Origin: Calvatia gigantea
Lineage: Eukaryota; Basidiomycota; Agaricomycetes; Agaricales; Lycoperdaceae
Length of the DNA stretch: 64,000 nt
Reading direction: 5' to 3'
Assembly: GCA_025093985.1 (NCBI GenBank)
Contig: JACAAK010000013.1
Location: 1,047,247-1,111,246, forward strand
Of the stretch, positions 58,832 to 64,000 are shown one piece after another. The number at the start of each line of letters is the position of its first letter. The stretch's first letter is position 1. The notes below the pieces were generated by a model. It made no database searches and was not told where the DNA came from. It worked only from the letters and a program-made list of their open reading frames with translations. Position numbers and translations under genes: made by a program.

Positions 58832-61609
58832 TCATCGACCGAGAATTCAGAAGAAGTTTTCGCCAGGCATCTAAAAGAACGCCCGCGGACAAGAGGTACT
58901 AGTGAAACTCAAGCTTCAGCTAGCCAACCATCCAAGGTAGTCTGACGCAAGTCAGTACGTTGATCTCTATTGAGATCTGGAAAACTACCTAGATCACGTC
59001 TTTCTAAGACAGCACGCCGCCAAGAAGCAGCGAGATCCATAAGTTGTTTCGTTCGTCGCTTACTGACGATCAACCGTCGATCAAGAAGTCCAAGTTTATC
59101 CAAGCGTAGATACTCACCTCTGCCCACCAGAGACTTAGCAACTACACTAGAATGAGCGTCAACCCGCCAAAGCGGATCTTCACCACCCCAATGCAGTCGC
59201 CCTCCCTGACGAGTTTCAGTAAGTTCCGGCTTGGTTGCAAGTATTTCCGCGGAGAGTTCTGATTTCTCCGGGGTATTACCGAAGGATAATGTGCGTAATG
59301 CAACTATCCATCCAGACTTCAGGCTGTCTGCCAACATTTGAACGTTAAATAAATCCCATGACAAGTTATATTCTGATTTAAGGACAAGGACGTCTGCTGG
59401 TTCAGGTCGACTCTCTCTAAGCCGATTATCCCAACGTTCCTTATAGTTTCTCCTTAACCAAGAAGCAATTAACTTAGGAGGGTAGCCTCTCGCAATATAG
59501 ATATCCGCAATTTCTCTACATGCTTCTACATAGTAATCATACTTCGAAGAAAGAGTGGCTAGCCTACTCAGTTCACTCGTGAATGTGCCGCGCTTGACAT
59601 ATTCCGGGTGAGAGCTAATCCATGGTAAACGTTCGAAATGGTTAAGCGGTTTCCTGTACGGTTTGTGACGAAACTCACCGTCCTCAAAGAAGAGGGTCAA
59701 ATCCAGGAAGTTGACATGATTATCATCCGCATCCCATTCAATTTCACAGTTCTCGAATTTGAGAGGACTTACCCATCCAAGGGCCTCTCCGTATGACCTA
59801 GCGTACACTAAGGCCAAACAATCATCGATATAGCGTCCATAATACGCTACACGGGCGGTTGAACCCATACGATAGGCTTCCTCATGGTGTACTCCATAAA
59901 GATTAGCTAAATCTGGTGAGCATGCAACGCCCATCGCTAATCCGTGATTCTGCCTATAATAATCCCCGTCGAACTGGAATATAAGATCGTCGTTGGCCGC
60001 TTTGAGGGCACTCCTCATTAACCAAGCTCTGTTGGTAGATTCCTCAACGCTTAAATCCTCTTGCATCGATAACCATTTAAGGTATCTGTCATTAACAATC
60101 TCTAGACAGCGATCCTTATCGATATTAGGATAGAATGCTACGACGTCACCAGAGACGAAGTATAAGCGATGCAGCGACCCATTTATTAACTTAAATTGGG
60201 GTAACGACAATTTAGCAAGCTTAAGTACCAAATCCTTTGTTCCATGAATTATGAATGGACTCTCAGCAATTAATGGTTTAAGATGCTTGGAGACATACTT
60301 CCCGGCTGGACCTTGTATAACAGAGTGGCATGGATAATCGGCCTTGCTTTTACCGGTTGTTTATGGATTTTAGGAATCACATAAAAGTTTGGGAGTCAGT
60401 CAGCATACTCCGCCCAAGTATCTTCCTTGTGACGGTAATTCGTAGCCATGACCTCCGGTAAAAAGAAACTCCTAAAGAAGTCCGGAAGTTGCGGGTGAAC
60501 ATCATGTTCAGCACAGAATTTTGCAATTCTCTCCATGTGCGAAAGCTTCGACCATATGTACCAATGGACCGATCCATACTCGCCAGTAGTATGGTCCATA
60601 TGATTAGGATCAGGATGGAACGTCTTCGGGTCAAATTTAAGTTTTGTATAGTCAGGAGTATCCCGACTACCATAGCGTTTAGAAGCTTAAGCGCGCTTTC
60701 TATGAACCAGGATCGCGGAGCGACTGCGCAACCGAGGTTTTTATCAGTGACCATCAGTAGGAGCTCGGAGTTACTAGATAGTCGCGGAGTTTGGAGATCG
60801 GCGGTAAAAGCGATCTAGGTGTGCGACCGCCAATCTGGTCATCGTCGGGCAATTGCGGAGACTACTTTATTAATCGTCCGCGTCCCTTCATCGATGCCAA
60901 ACTCGAATGCTCTGTCTAAGCGATCCGCACGCTTTCTAGAAGCTTGGACGGAGTCGCGTAGTCTGGATCATAGTCGTTGATTAATTCATTATTGTCATGA
61001 TCCTCCATAATTCTGAAGCGAACTGACCAACGGAGACGATCAACGAAATCGTCCCAAGCATCTAAGATTAATTGCTTAGAATACTTAGTGGGCAGCATGT
61101 ACTTAAGTCCCGCACTCAAATGAATCGCTAAATCACGCGGTACATCGCAATCAATCATGTGAATTGTGGACCTATAGCGCATACTTTCTAAAACTACAGA
61201 AGGTATTCTAGCCCATATAAATTGCTGCGCGTGACGAAGGGAAACGGTCAGTAGCCAACCTGGATAAGTGGATGAAACATCCCACCTGAAAGGCGCGCGA
61301 TGCACGCGTAGTCCTAGGACGCCGTTATCATCTATTACGACCTCCCGCCTTTCCCCTTCCTGTTCGGCTTGGATTTGCCCTGATTGCGTTGCCGAACTTG
61401 CTTGCCACCTTTGGTCCCCCGTACGCGTTGGGCTTGACCACCGGAGGATCTCCCCCCAGTGGCCCCGTCCTTCGCACGCTGACCTCCTCCCTTGCCTGGC
61501 TTGGGATTCTGGTGGAAAAGGTAAGGAAAAATTGTCAGAGCTTAGCAGATCAGCATAAGCGTCGATGGACGATCGACGCACCTGCTTGCCCTTCCCTTTA
61601 CCCTTCTCG
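58832..61609 (-). mobile_element. Penelope-like retroelement, no GIY-YIG domain seen, frame-disrupted
   Basis: Read on the minus strand from 61609. First comes a Lys/Gly-rich leader (EKGKGKGKQVRRSS), then an N-terminal domain around LSAGLKYMLPTKYSKQLILD (about 61120). VTDKNLGCAVAPRSWF follows (about 60750), then FYVIPKIHKQPVKARPI (about 60390). The long frame 60231-58909 carries reverse-transcriptase motifs: GDVVAFYPNI (motif A, about 60147), GLAMGVACSPDLANLY (motif B), RYIDDCLAL (motif C, 59835-59809), VNFLDLTLFF (motif D) and HPEYVKRGTF, which is characteristic of Penelope-like enzymes. The ORF ends 77 bp before the joint, with no room for a C-terminal GIY-YIG nuclease, as in the endonuclease-deficient fungal Coprina group. 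At least three frame changes lie between 60930 and 60240. No telomeric TTAGGG arrays are seen at either end. Confidence 0.85.
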
Positions 61610-62444
61610 ATGCGGTATCCCCACCACATACACTGAATGGACAACTTATCCTTGGATGGGATCCAGACACGTGTAGCTAGGGCGTGAAGGTGTCGTTCGC
61701 GGGTTCGAGGTGTGAAGGGCTGGCCGTTCGCATCGACTGGGGTGGTTGAGGAAACCAGGAGGCGACAGCGGATGGAAGAGCATTTGACCATGACCAACCT
61801 GGAATCGGGGGCTGCGGTGCAGGTTCTGGTTCATCCAATTCCTCCTCTTCTTCACCAATGACCTCGGAATCAGCCAATTCGACTAACGAATCTCGAGTAG
61901 GGAGGAGAGGAGAATAGACCATGACACTTGAAGCGTCGGAGAAGATGGCTGGAATGTCATCATCACTCCGTCGACGCGAGTCCGGCGGAGAACTATCAGA
62001 TGGTGCATCGTCTTCATGTTTAGGGGCACCCAAGTGCTCCAGAATGCCCCAAATACTGGGACGGCCACTATCTTTGTCGCGGGATCCATTCATTATGGTG
62101 GCGCTGCTGAGGAGCCGAGCGAGTTTAGAGTCTTTAATGGGTGCAGGTGGTGCAATTGGCCGGCCATCTTTGTCGCATTGAGGAGGCTTGGGATTCTTGA
62201 CAACAGTCCTTGCAGTGGGAGTGGGTAGATCGTCGATGAGTGCCTGGATACGGAGGGCAAGCGACTCTGGTTCAACGGGCGTCGCGTCTGGTACCGCTGC
62301 CTGGGTTATGACTTGAGATGTTGCTTCTGATTTCTTGAGAATATTCCTGAGACGGTCGGCGAGGTTGTCGACCATCGTGGTCGGCGTCAAGGACCTCCTC
62401 GCAGAAGCACGAGAACGGCAAGTTGCAATGCACGTGACCTCCAT
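61610..62444 (-). pseudogene. Family D exon 1 of unit 3, fused to the Penelope-like element
   Basis: This is the complete exon 1 from the ATG at 62444 to its last base (CGCAT) at 61610. Instead of the GTGCGT donor, the element sequence follows directly. One G is missing from the run at 61738-61741 relative to unit 2, which shifts the frame. Without that change exon 1 would read straight into the basic leader of the element. The first 397 bp next to the joint duplicate 58435-58831. Confidence 0.85.
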
Positions 62445-62542
62445 TATCCAACCCTAAATTCCGCCTCACTTGAATTGTATATCAGGACAGGCTTTAGAAT
62501 GCCAGGTAGTTAATGCGTAACAAGTCATGTATCACCTCAATA

Positions 62543-62861
62543 CTATATTTCCTGCCACCAAAAGAACCGGAGTTGTTCATTGTCTTTGTACCTCTTACCA
62601 GCACTTCGGAGAGTCCCAAAGTACTCGTGGCCGACGATGTCCGAGGTTTGGTCGAATGCGAGGACGCACACAACGTGGTCAGGGTAGCGGAGATGAGGAA
62701 GGAGTGGACAACTCTTTATAGCACCACGTTTTTTTGTCGAGGGTGAGTAGAACATTGGTACTGCGCCAAGCAGAAGTTGTAATTAGAACGAGAACGAAAA
62801 CGAGAACCATCCATTTCATGCCATTCTCCCACGTGGCGAACTTGCCACCTGGTATCTCCAA
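62543..62861 (-). pseudogene. Small membrane-anchored or secreted ORF, unit 3
   Basis: Counterpart of 50296-50605 with the same hydrophobic segment and the same 7-T frame break; only a few substitutions. Confidence 0.33.
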
Positions 62862-63921
62862 CGAAATAGGAGGAATACCGGAAGGAAATGGTCACAGTAA
62901 AGTTATAAACGGGAGGTTGAACTTAAGTAGCGCTCTATCTACAGTGTTCCCCAGTTGGTGGCGCATTTCACGAGATGTTTAACCCTGTTGCTGTATGTCT
63001 TTCCACCTTACATATTCCGTCGTCGTTAGACACATACTTAAAACATTCTGTTTGTGTCGGTGCATCTATTGTCGGGCTCTGAGAGGATCAGCCCACCATC
63101 GATGGCCCCTCAGGCCGGACGACCTTTCGCCAGTCATATAACATTAAGTGACGCGCCTCATCAATCAAAATTAGGGAATATGGGGTCGTAGTACTAGTAA
63201 CCGCATCAATGACCATCCTTTCCAACCATCACCCAGCTCCCCACAGGCAAGAAGGCCCAGGCCGAGGCCCTTCACGGTACATAGCCAGCGCACATAAAAT
63301 GAATACTGTATTACAAATTTGAGGCAAATTTACTTGTTGTCCTGAGACTTAGTGAAGAAAACACTTCATTCAGTTCCTACTGTCACCTTCCTTTTCCTGG
63401 GAAGGAGTTCGCTTCATTATGGTGTCGGCATTGTCCTGGAAGGGCTTTTCTGTGTCATGTCACATGGATCCGTAACTTTCGATGTTTTTCTAGCCCCATC
63501 GACTATCTTCCAAAGCTGCGGTGATGTAGAAATAGAACAGCCTGGCTAGATGGAGTTTGTCGGGAGAGCGTTGTAATTGGAAGCGTGGGAAGTTGGGCCA
63601 AGCCTGTGGGTAAATCCCAGTATGAAACCTGTTTGTCAACCCCAGTATGAAAACATTGACTTTCGCCAGAGCGGTCGACACGGGTCCGATGTGTCGAATA
63701 CCTTCTGCTAAGTTTCGACGTACATGGCAACAGCGCCGGACATGAAGAGGTCCATGTGGACCCACAATGTCAACAATGATCGATAATTCGATAATCGGCG
63801 ATCACGTTGACGTTAACCGGGCGTCTATTTTTGTTCTCGAACCTGCTTTGGCTGTCATCCACTTAATCCCTTCTTAGCCCCCTACCACCCCTCCATCCGC
63901 TTCTATCCCTTTACCACCACC
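62862..63921. other. Intergenic region upstream of gene P, unit 3
   Basis: Equivalent of 50606-51665; nothing supported. Confidence 0.4.
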
Positions 63922-64000
63922 ATGGTCAAGCGTCCCAAGTCTCCAGAGCCCATCGAGGACTCCAAATTCCTCGCAGTCGTCCATCCTTTCCCACTCAATG
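63922..64000 (+). CDS. Gene P, start only (unit 3), cut by window edge
   Basis: ATG in the context CCACCATGG, followed by KRPKSPEPIEDSKFLAVV, identical to the unit 2 copy. The rest lies outside the window. Whether this copy is complete decides if P is functional. Confidence 0.6.
   Translation, partial: MVKRPKSPEPIEDSKFLAVVHPFPLN

Larger units (their letters stand above)
52447..64000 (+). repeat. Segmental unit 3 (element B, HPP, BTB, D with Penelope-like insertion, P start)
   Basis: The most complete unit. It starts at the inner end of inverted-repeat element A, contains element B (52760-53065), intact HPP, BTB, D split by a Penelope-like element, the small ORF, and the first exon of P at the right edge (63922). 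It continues beyond the window. Confidence 0.9.

Noticed and set aside
1..64000. tRNA, rRNA, CRISPR arrays, prophage or bacterial operons
   Set aside because: None found by eye; all recognisable genes are intron-containing fungal genes or retroelements.

Overview
The window is nuclear DNA of a filamentous basidiomycete, most likely an agaricomycete. The evidence is short phase-consistent spliceosomal introns (about 45-75 bp, GT..AG with one GC..AG), a FunK1-type fungal protein kinase, a BTB-domain gene family of the type expanded in mushroom-forming fungi, a multi-intron fungal cytochrome P450, and a Penelope-like reverse transcriptase without a visible endonuclease. Nothing bacterial, viral or CRISPR-like was seen.

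Layout. 0-20 kb is a gene-poor zone: the 3' end of a Pff1-like vacuolar membrane protease (1-1248), a decayed ATP-grasp-like gene (about 4.3-5.8 kb), a decayed copy of an unknown two-TM proline-rich protein called here family D (7.0-8.8 kb), one nearly intact cytochrome P450 (12.4-14.7 kb), and an old tandem pair of BTB genes (15.4-19.4 kb), the first intact and the second broken. 19.6-28.0 kb is a tandem duplication of a FunK1 pseudogene. 28.2-37.7 kb holds an intact SNX3/Grd19 gene, divergent from a Kap121/importin-5-like gene; 4.5 kb of this locus is duplicated in tandem. 37.8-39.1 kb contains non-autonomous inverted-repeat elements. 38.5-64 kb is a segmental array with the order HPP membrane protein, BTB pseudogene, family D, small ORF, gene P. 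It is present about two and a half times and is interrupted by an LTR-less Ty1/copia fragment (42.7-45.1 kb) and a Penelope-like element (58.8-61.6 kb).

Genes whose joined exons I could follow without interruption: BTB 15427-16504 (307 aa), SNX3 28189-28876 (157 aa), importin copy 2 33713-37152 (950 aa, but without the usual C-terminal HEAT repeats) and HPP 53238-54091 (243 aa). The P450 is one nucleotide away from intact. Most other breaks are 1-2 nt indels, often in homopolymers, so part of the apparent pseudogenisation may be consensus error.

The most unusual structure is at 19916-21401. There the FunK1 sequence and the unrelated BTB-unit sequence alternate in blocks of about 500 bp, and the breakpoints measured in the BTB unit are spaced about 501, 499 and 499 bp. 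I read this as a windowed-consensus (polishing) chimera. Error-dense seams at the ends of both first copies (about 23.69-23.87 and 32.86-33.17 kb) suggest that the two 4 kb tandem duplications may be unmerged assembly overlaps. The best biological lead is the Penelope-like element: it joins family D exactly at the end of D exon 1 and is flanked by a 397 bp direct repeat of host exon sequence.
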